Shown here in pieces: positions 15,702-24,628 of a stretch of 51,829 nt of DNA (position 1 is its first letter; each line of letters begins with the position of its first letter). The position numbers and the translations under genes are program-made. Under the pieces are notes generated by a model. The model saw nothing but the letters and a program-made list of their open reading frames with translations. It made no database searches and was not told where the DNA came from. This DNA comes from SVFI01 sp045535935 (GTDB taxonomy: Bacteria; Bacillota; Clostridia; Lachnospirales; Lachnospiraceae), in NCBI GenBank assembly GCA_045535935.1, contig JAZSMO010000002.1, positions 1 through 51,829 of the forward strand, read 5' to 3'.

Positions 15702-17432
15702 GTGGAGAATCAAAAATTAGATAATCAGCTGAATGTGGCACTCGGTGTATCGCAGCAGCTTCGGGAGGGTTCGGAGGAACTCGGCACGGGCTATGACAGC
15801 GAAGAGAGGAGGTGGGAACTGATTGTCAAATATTCCGGCGATCTTGCGCGTCTTTCAGGAGAAGGGATCACGGTGGAGGAATTAATCGCAGGATATGCGA
15901 TCGTAACACTTCCGGAAAGATTGATTCCGGCGTTTTCGCAGCTGGAGGAGGTGGAATATATCGAGAAACCGAAGCGGATATTCCCGCAGATACAGGCTGC
16001 ACTCAGCGCATCATGCTTTGAACCGGTGTTTTCCGAGACACAGATGGACGGAGGGGCTCTTTCCGGAGAAGGGGTTTATGTTGCGGTTATTGATTCGGGA
16101 ATTGATTATACGCTTCCTGTATTCCTCAATGCAGACGGAACAACGAGAATTGATTTTCTTTGGGATCAGGGGAAACAGGTTGACAGTGCGTTTTCGGAAC
16201 AACCACCGGAAGGGTTTGCCGTGGGGGTGGAGTATACGAAGGAACAGATTAATGCAAATCTGGTACAGGGAGAGGAAGCGCCGAGACTTTCTGTAGATGT
16301 CACGGGCCATGGAACTGCGGTTTCTTCCATTGTTGCGCAGGGGGCACCGGGGAGTAGATTTATTATTGTAAAACTGGACGTGACCAATCAGGTTAGTTAC
16401 CCGTCGACAACCAGTCTGTTACGTGCATTTACTTATGTTGCGAGAAAAGCAGATGCACTGGGACGTCCCGTGGCTGTAAATTTGAGCTACGGAAACACCT
16501 ACGGACCGCATGACGGGACCTCCCTGACAGAGCGGTTTCTGGATAATCTGTCTGAGATCGGACGAAATGTGATTTGTGTCGGAAGCGGAAATGAGGGGGC
16601 ATCAGCCGGTCACTTTTCAAGAAGAGTCGTGCAGGAGGAACGGGTTGAGTTCGCAGTGGGCGATTATGAAGCGTCTCTGTCACTGCAAATATGGAAGATG
16701 TATGCAGACAGGTATGAGATAGAAATCTTCGCGCCTTCGGGAGAGGGGTATGTGATTCAACGCCGGGAGGATGTGCAGGATGTGGTATTGGAGGAGAGCA
16801 GACTTTTGATATTTCACGGAGGACCTCAGCCATATCGCACCAAAGAGGAAATATATATCGATTTCCAACCCATGGGGAATTATATTAACCGGGGAGTGTG
16901 GCAGATAAGGCTGACACCGCAGAGAGTTGTCAGCGGAAATGTACAGATGTATATGCCGTCCGAAGTGGTGAGGAGCGGGGGAACCAGATTTTTACTGCCG
17001 AATCCCGAAGCGACATTGACGGTTCCTTCCACGGCGGAAAAAGTGATCACAGTCGGAGCTTATCAGACTTTTTTTGGTGCATATGCTGACTTTTCCGGGC
17101 GCGGATATGTGATGAATGCTGCGGATATCAGTGAAGGACTTGCAAAGCCGGATATTGCTGCGCCCGGAGTTGAAATCCGGGTGCAGGGAACGCAGGGGGA
17201 GGAGACGGTCAGCGGAACGTCCTATGCAACTCCTTTTGTGACTGCGGCATCGGCACTTCTGATGGAGTGGGGTATCGTGAAAGGAAATGATGCGTATCTG
17301 TACGGCGAGAAGGTGAAAGCTTATCTGATTGCGGGGGCGAGACAGTTGCGAGGGTTTGAAAGCTGGCCCAATGATATGGTGGGCTGGGGAGCGCTTTGTG
17401 TGGCGGACAGTATACCGGGATATAACGATTGA
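15702..17432 (+). CDS. S8 family subtilisin-like serine protease, cytosolic type
   Basis: This 576-residue protease starts at a GTG behind GAGGTG. No signal peptide is visible; the first 110 residues resemble a pro-domain (YAIVTLPERLIPAFSQLEEVEYIEKPKR). The catalytic triad is complete: Asp131 in AVIDSGID, His203 in GHGTAVS and Ser507 in SGTSYATPF. A roughly 150-residue insertion with beta-rich sequence lies between His and Ser. The architecture resembles clostridial Csp germination proteases (CspB/CspA/CspC) and related Lachnospiraceae S8 peptidases. A role in germination is possible but not shown; it sits immediately upstream of the XrtG locus. Confidence 0.9.
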   Translation: MENQKLDNQLNVALGVSQQLREGSEELGTGYDSEERRWELIVKYSGDLARLSGEGITVEELIAGYAIVTLPERLIPAFSQLEEVEYIEKPKRIFPQIQAALSASCFEPVFSETQMDGGALSGEGVYVAVIDSGIDYTLPVFLNADGTTRIDFLWDQGKQVDSAFSEQPPEGFAVGVEYTKEQINANLVQGEEAPRLSVDVTGHGTAVSSIVAQGAPGSRFIIVKLDVTNQVSYPSTTSLLRAFTYVARKADALGRPVAVNLSYGNTYGPHDGTSLTERFLDNLSEIGRNVICVGSGNEGASAGHFSRRVVQEERVEFAVGDYEASLSLQIWKMYADRYEIEIFAPSGEGYVIQRREDVQDVVLEESRLLIFHGGPQPYRTKEEIYIDFQPMGNYINRGVWQIRLTPQRVVSGNVQMYMPSEVVRSGGTRFLLPNPEATLTVPSTAEKVITVGAYQTFFGAYADFSGRGYVMNAADISEGLAKPDIAAPGVEIRVQGTQGEETVSGTSYATPFVTAASALLMEWGIVKGNDAYLYGEKVKAYLIAGARQLRGFESWPNDMVGWGALCVADSIPGYND

Positions 17433-17493
17433 AAAACGGCCGAAAAAAGAATAAAATAAAATTGGATTATTATGTCGGAAAGGAGGAGATTTC

Positions 17494-20400
17494 GTGTTTC
17501 GCGGTTATAAGCTGAAGTTTGAATTTAATGCGGCTCATTCCAATTTGGAAAACAATGTGGAAAATGCACATTTTCATACATTTACCATTGTACTATATCT
17601 GCATGATCTGAATGAACAGATGGATTATTTCTTTGATATCGAAAAGAGTATTCACGAATGGCTCACTTCTTTTCAGGATTGTTACCTACATGAAACTGAG
17701 TTGTTTCGTGGAAAATCCACGACGCTGGAGAGCATCGGAGATACGTTTTTTGATGCGCTGTCACCGATGCTGAGAAAGTTGGAATTTGATCTTGTGCGAC
17801 TGGATGTGTTTGAGAATCCAATCCGTATGTATTCTGTGTCCGACCGGATTTTGGACGCAGATGTCAACGAACTGGGAACACTTCCGCAGGCATTTTATGA
17901 TGCTATTGAGTTTAAAAAACCTGTGGTGCAGAGGCCGGAACATAAAGCAGAGAAAGAGGAAGCCGAAAAGAGACAGCCGGAGGTTGCAGAAGTTTCTGAG
18001 GCGAGAGAAACCAAAGAGAAGCAATGGGACGATAACATATTAAAGCTTTCTGTGGTCGAGTATGAACCGGGCGTTGGAAGAAAGCTTGCGACGGTGGCAG
18101 GACTGCTCGCTGCAGTCTGTTTCGGGGCGTGGTTTATCATGTATCTGCTGCAGGGCTGGGGCAGTTATCCGGCGGGGTCAGATACTTACTGTCACCTGTA
18201 CAGAGCAGATGTGATTTTACAGAGTATACGTGAGGGGACTCTGTTTCCGCTTTATGATCCGTACTGGTATAACGGAGTGGAGATCATGCGATATTGGGGA
18301 CCGGTACCGCTCTATGTGCTGGCATTTATGCAGTGGATCGGCGGAAATATGTTTGCGGGATACATAGGTTATGTAGGTTTTTTGTTTGTGCTCGGTGCAG
18401 TGGGCTGGATTTTGTTCGGATACAGACAGGATCGCATCAGGATGGGACTGTTTGTGGGTTGTATCTGGTTTTTTCTGCCGGAAAACATGAGCGTCCTGTT
18501 TTATGACGGCAATCTTCCGCGTGCACTGATTAATGCGCTGCTACCATACCTTATTTGTTTTGTTTATGATTTGATCAATGAGAAAAAAGCAGGCAATATT
18601 CTGAAACTTACGGTGTTGTTTTGTTTGATTTCATTGTGTCATATCGGTACCACGATCATGCTTGTGGCGGTTCTTTTGATTTATTTGCTGATCTACGGAA
18701 AAACAAATAAAGATTTTGCGACGATGGGACAAGTTGTTTTGTGTGTGGGAGTCGGAATGCTGCTCAGCGGTATTTGGATGATTCCCTCTCTTCATGGAAG
18801 CCGTGCGGGTGGAGCCAACAATCAGGTTATGGAAGGATTTTTCCAGGATGCGCTTTTGTCTCTGAATCCGTTTCCTGCATGGAATGGCCAGACACTGTTT
18901 TATTTCGGTTTATCCCTTTTTGTTTTGTGTGTGTTGGGACTTGTTTTCGGAAGGAAAGAAACGTTGCCGGGATTTGCGGTGGGGTTAATCATTTTTCTGC
19001 TGACCAGCAATTCGGCATATGATATTTTGAGTAAACTGCCGTTCAGCTCCGTTTTGTGGATGATACGTTTTGTGTCACTGGCGCTGGCGTTTGTCATGGC
19101 GTCCTTGCTTTTGTGGAAAGGACTCAAAAGGCATTTTCTTATATTTTTATGTGTTCTTCTTGTGATTGACTGTATTCCGGTATTACGCTATCTGCACAGT
19201 GGTGCAGAAAATGTCATGTCGGTGGAGGAGAAAAATGAAGTCTACGGTGAGAAGATACTGTTTAACCGGGCCAAAGAGATTACAGCGCAGAGAATGACGG
19301 TGTTTGATTTGAGCGGCTACGGTGCTTTCGCACCATATTATGCGGCTGGGACGGGGCGCAAAGTACTTTATATGTTCGGGGCCGGCTGGGAAGGTGCCCG
19401 CACAGCGGATAATATTGTGATGCTCAACACGGCGGTGGAGACGGGAAAGTATGAGTATGTGTTTGATCGCTGTATCGAGATGGGAACGGATACCATCCTG
19501 TTTGTCATCGGTAAACTGCAGAACAAAGAAGCCGATCTTCAGAGACTGATATCTGCCGGAGAGGAATTCGGATATGAAGTAGATGCCCGGAATGAACAGA
19601 ATATTCTTATGCACAAGGAAACGCCGGAATGCTATGGTACTGTGACGGAGTATCCGTATTTGGCTATCGGAAGTGCTGCGAAGGATATCGCATTGCTTTA
19701 TCCTGGTTTTGAGGAGGGAAAATCAGATAATCTGAGCGATTACAACCGGGAGGAACTTTCCGGTTATGAGTGTATTTATCTCAATGCTTTTACCTATGAC
19801 GATAAAGTGCAGGCGGAACAAATGCTTTCCGATCTGGCTGACAGCGGCGTGAGGATATACATTGATATGAATAAAGCACCGGTAGACAGAGGAACCAATG
19901 TGCAGGAGATGTTTGGGGTATCGGTGCAGACGATTACGTTTAATAACGGTTTTCCGGTGATCGATTATGAGAATGAGAGCTATAAAACATCCGGTTTTCC
20001 GGGGGAATATAAGGAATGGAAGGCAAATTATCTCATCGGACTTCAAAAAATAACCGGAAAAGGCGATATAAACAATAGAGAACTTGCATTTTCCGGAACA
20101 AATGGCAATGACAATATCACTTTTTTGGGTTATAATTTTATATATTATACACAGCTTACAAACGATGAGGCGGCAAGAAATCTGGTCAGTGAAGTATTCG
20201 GTATAGAGCAAAACGAAAAGCCGGAGCGACAAATCGTGCCTCTCGAGATAGAATTCGATAACGATAGGATTGTGATCAGAAGTGAGCAGGACGATGTCAA
20301 TACATCACTTGCGGATATCAGTGATATTTTCCGTTCCGACAGAGAATATATGCAGAGCAGTCACATGATCACGGTTTCAGCAGGAAAAACGGTCATAGAA

Positions 20401-20511
20401 ATGAAATATCCGTATTTTTGGCAGGGATTTTGGGTGTCCTGCGCAGGGCTATGTATGTTAGTTGCGATGATGTTCTATTTTCATAAGCGCAAAAGGAGCG
20501 ATGTTTTATGA
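17494..20511 (+). CDS. PTPS-like domain fused to PTPS-related polytopic membrane protein
   Basis: This 1005-residue protein is the first gene of the XrtG locus. Residues 1-125 are a 6-pyruvoyl-tetrahydropterin-synthase fold with the three zinc His residues (FNAAH15, H26-F-H28), but the catalytic Cys of CxxxHGH enzymes is absent (Val22). After an acidic linker come about ten membrane spans (190-560) that include SDTYCHLYRADVILQSIREG and YDPYWYNGVEIMRYWGP, the pattern of PF10131 'PTPS-related' and YfhO-like glycosyltransferase-type membrane proteins. A large C-terminal extracytoplasmic domain follows, ending in a span at about 975-995. The stop overlaps the next gene's ATG (ATGA). It probably acts in assembly or transfer of an envelope glycan. 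Confidence 0.88.
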   Translation: MFRGYKLKFEFNAAHSNLENNVENAHFHTFTIVLYLHDLNEQMDYFFDIEKSIHEWLTSFQDCYLHETELFRGKSTTLESIGDTFFDALSPMLRKLEFDLVRLDVFENPIRMYSVSDRILDADVNELGTLPQAFYDAIEFKKPVVQRPEHKAEKEEAEKRQPEVAEVSEARETKEKQWDDNILKLSVVEYEPGVGRKLATVAGLLAAVCFGAWFIMYLLQGWGSYPAGSDTYCHLYRADVILQSIREGTLFPLYDPYWYNGVEIMRYWGPVPLYVLAFMQWIGGNMFAGYIGYVGFLFVLGAVGWILFGYRQDRIRMGLFVGCIWFFLPENMSVLFYDGNLPRALINALLPYLICFVYDLINEKKAGNILKLTVLFCLISLCHIGTTIMLVAVLLIYLLIYGKTNKDFATMGQVVLCVGVGMLLSGIWMIPSLHGSRAGGANNQVMEGFFQDALLSLNPFPAWNGQTLFYFGLSLFVLCVLGLVFGRKETLPGFAVGLIIFLLTSNSAYDILSKLPFSSVLWMIRFVSLALAFVMASLLLWKGLKRHFLIFLCVLLVIDCIPVLRYLHSGAENVMSVEEKNEVYGEKILFNRAKEITAQRMTVFDLSGYGAFAPYYAAGTGRKVLYMFGAGWEGARTADNIVMLNTAVETGKYEYVFDRCIEMGTDTILFVIGKLQNKEADLQRLISAGEEFGYEVDARNEQNILMHKETPECYGTVTEYPYLAIGSAAKDIALLYPGFEEGKSDNLSDYNREELSGYECIYLNAFTYDDKVQAEQMLSDLADSGVRIYIDMNKAPVDRGTNVQEMFGVSVQTITFNNGFPVIDYENESYKTSGFPGEYKEWKANYLIGLQKITGKGDINNRELAFSGTNGNDNITFLGYNFIYYTQLTNDEAARNLVSEVFGIEQNEKPERQIVPLEIEFDNDRIVIRSEQDDVNTSLADISDIFRSDREYMQSSHMITVSAGKTVIEMKYPYFWQGFWVSCAGLCMLVAMMFYFHKRKRSDVL

Positions 20512-21206
20512 AAAACAAATGGATGAAAACAATAGTATTTTTTGCAGTATATCTGTTTTTCGGATATAGCGGTCTGTTTGGCTTCGGAGCCGAGGCTGCT
20601 ACTGTGGACGGATATTATGACGATTGGTCCGGTATACCGGAGACTATGATTACATACGGAAGTCACAATGCAGGCGGACAGATTTATGAATATCACGGCG
20701 GTTCTTTGCTTGTCAGCGATGGCTATGTGTATGTAAAAGTGCGTATGAGTGATCTTTATCAGCAACAGATCCCGGTGGATGAACTGGTGCTTACCATCAA
20801 TGGACAGGCGAGAAGCTTTATCTTGAGAAAACGCAATGCGGATAATACGGTCAATTGGAGTGACGAGATATACAGTCTCGGTTCCGGTATTCATACGGAT
20901 ATCGGTATTTTTTACCGTGACGGTGCATCCGTGGCACTGGGCGAGGGAGCAATCACCATTGCGGAAGCTTCGCCGAATGATGGTTTTGAGTTCCGTATGA
21001 AGATATCGGATTTGGAAGCGCTGTACGGTCTGGAATCGGGAACGATTGAAAACGGTGCGACGTTACAATTCTACAGTCCGAACATCGGTCCTGAGATGGT
21101 GACTGTTGCGGGAAGTTCCACCGGAACGTACATAGGAATCTTGCTCTGCCTTGCAGTGGTATTGTCTGCTTTGGCAGGACAAAAAAGAAAGCAGGCATAT
21201 TCATGA
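20508..21206 (+). CDS. Firmicu-CTERM secreted protein, putative XrtG substrate
   Basis: This 232-residue protein has an N-terminal signal peptide (hydrophobic residues 9-22, likely cut after GAEA at about 30). A beta-rich domain begins ATVDGYYDDWSGIPETM. The C-terminal sorting signal comprises GSSTGTY, a hydrophobic span at about 207-224 and the basic tail QKRKQ. This tripartite end is the Firmicu-CTERM type recognised by exosortase XrtG, whose gene follows with a 4-bp ATGA overlap. It is the only visible substrate in the window. The role is presumably as a surface-anchored, possibly glycosylated protein. Confidence 0.87.
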   Translation: MKNKWMKTIVFFAVYLFFGYSGLFGFGAEAATVDGYYDDWSGIPETMITYGSHNAGGQIYEYHGGSLLVSDGYVYVKVRMSDLYQQQIPVDELVLTINGQARSFILRKRNADNTVNWSDEIYSLGSGIHTDIGIFYRDGASVALGEGAITIAEASPNDGFEFRMKISDLEALYGLESGTIENGATLQFYSPNIGPEMVTVAGSSTGTYIGILLCLAVVLSALAGQKRKQAYS

Positions 21207-21817
21207 ATGTATTTGCAGTCATCTGCGTGTTTATATGGGTGTACGCCCTGAGCGTTTTTAAGAGAGGCAAATTGGATTTTTTCCGGTTTATTGTCGGAAG
21301 TGTCGGCTTGTTTGTCTTTATGATGATCTTTTTGGAACCGGTGCTGGTCAAGCCTTTGGTCAGTCTGGTGACATCGGCGACCGGAATTGTCGGGGATGTG
21401 ACAGGCTGGTTTGAGTCCTATCATGATTACAGTATTTTGTTTGTAACCTGTGAGTCTACCCGCGAGTCGCTGTCACTTTATATCGACTATGAATGTTCCG
21501 GCGTGATCGAGATGATGGCGTTTATTTCCTTGTTGGCATTTTTTCAGGTGTACGATGTATGGCAGAGATTTGTGATTGGGATTTTGGGATGTATTGCCAT
21601 CTTTTTCTCCAACGTGATCCGTATTACCACCATTTGCATTATTATTATGATCTGGGGAAACAGCGCTTATTACATTGCGCATACCATTGTGGGAAGAATC
21701 GTGTTTTATATATTGGCGGTACTTCTCTATTATTATGTCTTTACGCATGCACAGATTATTCGTCAGAAAGTAGGAGGATTCAGTTATGCAGACAATAGTA
21801 AACCTTCTGACCAATGA
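21203..21817 (+). CDS. xrtG: Exosortase family protein XrtG
   Basis: This 204-residue, about seven-span membrane protein carries the exosortase triad: Cys98 in YECSGVIEMMAF, Arg140 in NVIRITTI and His160 in YYIAHTIVGR. Exosortases cleave and anchor proteins with a C-terminal motif-TM-basic tail, and XrtG is the Firmicutes branch. It overlaps both neighbours (4 bp upstream, 32 bp downstream), so translation of substrate, sortase and glycosyltransferase is coupled. Confidence 0.92.
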   Translation: MNVFAVICVFIWVYALSVFKRGKLDFFRFIVGSVGLFVFMMIFLEPVLVKPLVSLVTSATGIVGDVTGWFESYHDYSILFVTCESTRESLSLYIDYECSGVIEMMAFISLLAFFQVYDVWQRFVIGILGCIAIFFSNVIRITTICIIIMIWGNSAYYIAHTIVGRIVFYILAVLLYYYVFTHAQIIRQKVGGFSYADNSKPSDQ

Positions 21818-23177
21818 CATATTTTTCTGGATGGCATGGGTGATCATTCCGCTCGTCATGGAGATTATTCCGGGATTTTTGGGCATTTTTATTTTGATTA
21901 AAAAGCGTATGACCTACAAGGAAGAGGCTCCGCTTACGTATTATCCGGATATCACGTTAATCATTCCGGTTTACAATTCGGCGGACTCTTTGTGGGCATG
22001 TCTTGAATCAGTGGACAAGTCTACTTATCCAAATAAAAACATTTCTCTGATGCTGGTAGACAACGGAAGTAAAGATAACAGCTTCGAAATTTTTATAGAG
22101 TATCAGAAGACCCATCTGGATATGAATGCCAAGTGGCTCAACTCCAAGCAGGGGAAATCCAAAGCACTCAATATGGCGCTCTTCAACAGCGAGGGAAAAT
22201 ATATCATCCACATTGACAGTGACGGGATACTGCATCCCGATGCGTTGATGAACATGATTCGTCGCTTTGAGGCAAATGACAATGTGCATTGTATGACAGG
22301 CGCAGTATTAACCAATCCGGATATGATCAAGGAAGAAAAAAATCTGTTTATGCGTATTGTCCAAAAGACAGAGTTTTATGAGTATGCCCAGGCTTTTCTG
22401 GCGGGGCGCAATTACGAGGCAGAACTTAACAGTATTTTTACCCTTTCCGGGGCATTTTCGGCCTTCCGAAAATCAACTATTTTGAAAACACAGCTGTACA
22501 ATACGGAGACGGTGTGTGAGGATACACAGGTAACTTTTCAAATCAGATATCTTCTCAATCGCAGGATTGATATATGTGAAAATGCCTTGTTTTTTGTAGA
22601 TCCGATAGACAGCGTCAATCGATTGTATGTACAGAGACAGCGCTGGCAGCGAGGAGAGATTGAAGTGATCCATATGTTTCCGGAACGAAAGGGCGGGGTG
22701 ACATCGATCATCACTAATTTCATGTCACGGGTGCTGATCTATGATCACACCTTTGCATTCCCGCGCATGATCTGGTATTTTGCGTTGCTCTGCCTTGCGT
22801 TTATCGGTTATCCGTTCCGCTACATAGGAATTTCTCTGATACTGATCTACGTGCTGTATGTGCTGTCTGCTTTTTTGTATTATATCCATGTCTGCATTTA
22901 TTTGAAATGGGACAAGGCGCTCATACGTTTTTATGCATGGAAAATAGGGTACATCCTTCTTCTTCCGATTTTTAATTTCATGGTCTATTGGTTCCGCTTT
23001 GCGGGGATTATCAACAGTATCAAAGGTACCAGTACATGGAGGACCAGAGGGTTTGATGAGGAAATGAAGGTTTGTCGCGATATCATTGCGAAGGATTTTG
23101 CTTTTTTGAAGAAAGCCATTGATAAGGTGAAAGAGAACATATATGAATCAGACGAAGAAAAAACAAAGACCAAGTAA
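21786..23177 (+). CDS. XrtG-associated processive GT2 glycosyltransferase
   Basis: This 463-residue GT2 glycosyltransferase has membrane spans at the N-terminus (about 15-37) and a C-terminal cluster (about 320-410). The catalytic set of processive enzymes is present: DNGSKD, HIDSDG (DxD), CEDTQ and the QRQRW motif (QxxRW). It corresponds to the glycosyltransferase subfamily that co-occurs with XrtG (TIGR03111, from memory). It would polymerise or add sugars at the membrane. It overlaps xrtG by 32 bp and the next gene by 35 bp. Confidence 0.92.
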   Translation: MQTIVNLLTNDIFFWMAWVIIPLVMEIIPGFLGIFILIKKRMTYKEEAPLTYYPDITLIIPVYNSADSLWACLESVDKSTYPNKNISLMLVDNGSKDNSFEIFIEYQKTHLDMNAKWLNSKQGKSKALNMALFNSEGKYIIHIDSDGILHPDALMNMIRRFEANDNVHCMTGAVLTNPDMIKEEKNLFMRIVQKTEFYEYAQAFLAGRNYEAELNSIFTLSGAFSAFRKSTILKTQLYNTETVCEDTQVTFQIRYLLNRRIDICENALFFVDPIDSVNRLYVQRQRWQRGEIEVIHMFPERKGGVTSIITNFMSRVLIYDHTFAFPRMIWYFALLCLAFIGYPFRYIGISLILIYVLYVLSAFLYYIHVCIYLKWDKALIRFYAWKIGYILLLPIFNFMVYWFRFAGIINSIKGTSTWRTRGFDEEMKVCRDIIAKDFAFLKKAIDKVKENIYESDEEKTKTK

Positions 23178-24165
23178 ATATTTGATTATTATGTCTGTGG
23201 TGCTTTCTGTTTTATGTATCTGCCTGATGGTGTTCGACGTGATCAGCTGCAGAGAGACCAATCTGGTCAATATCTGTCTTGAAAAGGAAAGATATCTGAA
23301 GGCCATGGCGTACAGCGGCAATTATGAGACGGAAGAGATTATTTCGTATATTGAAGAACAATATATGACGTCTGCCAGCGACTATTGTTTTGTTGCAGTG
23401 GATGGTGAACTTGTTTTTGTCCGGGACGAGAATTATACCAGAAGTCTGAAAGAAACAAAAATGAAAAAACATTTCGATCTCAGCAATCGAACCAAAGTGG
23501 TGGAAGGTTGTCAGGAGGCCTACGTCATAGCGGCGGACGGTGGTGTATGGAGTCTGATCTGTCAGAACATAAAGTTGGAGGAGCACACGCTCACACTTGG
23601 AATATGTGTTCGGAATGATCATTTGATCGCAACCGGCGATTTCGATATACTTTTACAGCACAGCGTGATTTATATGGTGCTGTTTTCGATTGCATTCATT
23701 GTCAGTATTGTGTTTTTGTCCAGCCGTGAGAAAGAGAATCAGTTGATGGAAACCAAATTGACAGAGCAGCTTCGGGAAAATCGCAGGCTGATTGAACGTC
23801 TCGGAGAGAGACTGGAAGCGCAGTCGGAAATGGACTATCAGAGAGAAAACGGGTTCTGTACAAAGGAAGTGATTGTACAGATTATGGAAAGACTGACTCC
23901 GGAGCAAAAAGAAAAATCCCGAAAAATATCCATTCGCATGAAAGAAACTGCTCCTCAGGCGATTGTACAATACAGTGTATTATTGGAGCGCATGAAGATA
24001 AGTAAATGTGTCTGCTGTCTGTGGGAGGAGGATCTTTTCCTGGTGTTGCTCTTAAATACGGATGAGCAGGGCGCAAATAATTATATTAAGCATTTTCTTC
24101 TTCAATATCAGAAAATGTTCAGGCGGGATGCAAAGGATATTCAGATTTCCATTGAGGAATGGTAA
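23143..24165 (+). CDS. Membrane sensor-like protein of the XrtG locus, degenerate GGDEF-like C-terminus
   Basis: This 340-residue protein has membrane spans at about 14-34 and 176-199 enclosing a roughly 140-residue extracytoplasmic domain (ASDYCFVAVDGELVFVRDENY). A coiled coil follows (about 203-240), then a C-terminal domain of about 90 residues. The stretch CCLWEEDLFLVLLLNTDEQGA (from residue 291) aligns by eye with the region around the GGDEF signature (xxGGDEFLVLLP), with the Gly pair lost. It could be a non-catalytic nucleotide-binding remnant or a coincidence of fold. It lies inside the operon between the two glycan-type genes. The function is unknown. Confidence 0.78.
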   Translation: MNQTKKKQRPSKYLIIMSVVLSVLCICLMVFDVISCRETNLVNICLEKERYLKAMAYSGNYETEEIISYIEEQYMTSASDYCFVAVDGELVFVRDENYTRSLKETKMKKHFDLSNRTKVVEGCQEAYVIAADGGVWSLICQNIKLEEHTLTLGICVRNDHLIATGDFDILLQHSVIYMVLFSIAFIVSIVFLSSREKENQLMETKLTEQLRENRRLIERLGERLEAQSEMDYQRENGFCTKEVIVQIMERLTPEQKEKSRKISIRMKETAPQAIVQYSVLLERMKISKCVCCLWEEDLFLVLLLNTDEQGANNYIKHFLLQYQKMFRRDAKDIQISIEEW

Positions 24166-24187
24166 CGAATCAGTAAGTTGGTGAAAT

Positions 24188-24625
24188 ATGAGATACAGTC
24201 AGTACAAATTTAATTTTTATTTAAACGCCAGTCATGCGATCTATATTGATGGTAAGCTGGGGGCATCCCATCCGCATACTTGGGAGATTATTATCCGGAC
24301 GATCAAAAGCCAGAAAGAGTTCGTCATGTTCAATGAAGTGGAAAATAAGATTGAGCAGTTTCTTGGTACTTATCAAAATCAGTACATTAATGAATTCGAG
24401 CCGTTCGATGCGATGAATCCTACACTGGAAAATATTACGTCTTATTTTTTGGAACAGCTGGAAGAGCTGTTGGAACCGCTTGGCTGGATTGTTTTTTACA
24501 TCGAGGTCAGCGAGACGCCGACCAGATCCTATGTGATCAGCAGGGTAGAAAATAATATTATCAGTGATCTTCAGCAAAAAAACATGGTGGAAGACATCAT
24601 TGATAATGCATTTCAAGAGGAGTAA
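24188..24625 (+). CDS. 6-pyruvoyl-tetrahydropterin synthase-like protein of the XrtG locus
   Basis: This 145-residue stand-alone PTPS/QueD-fold protein is the second in the locus. The zinc-binding His residues are kept as ASH16 and SH28PH30, but the catalytic Cys four residues before the HxH is Leu24, as in the fused copy. Normal QueD proteins have CxxxHGH, so folate- or queuosine-type chemistry is unlikely and a binding or altered role is inferred. It starts 22 nt after the sensor gene and ends 3 nt before the GT2-GtrA gene. Confidence 0.88.
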   Translation: MRYSQYKFNFYLNASHAIYIDGKLGASHPHTWEIIIRTIKSQKEFVMFNEVENKIEQFLGTYQNQYINEFEPFDAMNPTLENITSYFLEQLEELLEPLGWIVFYIEVSETPTRSYVISRVENNIISDLQQKNMVEDIIDNAFQEE

Positions 24626-24628
24626 TTT

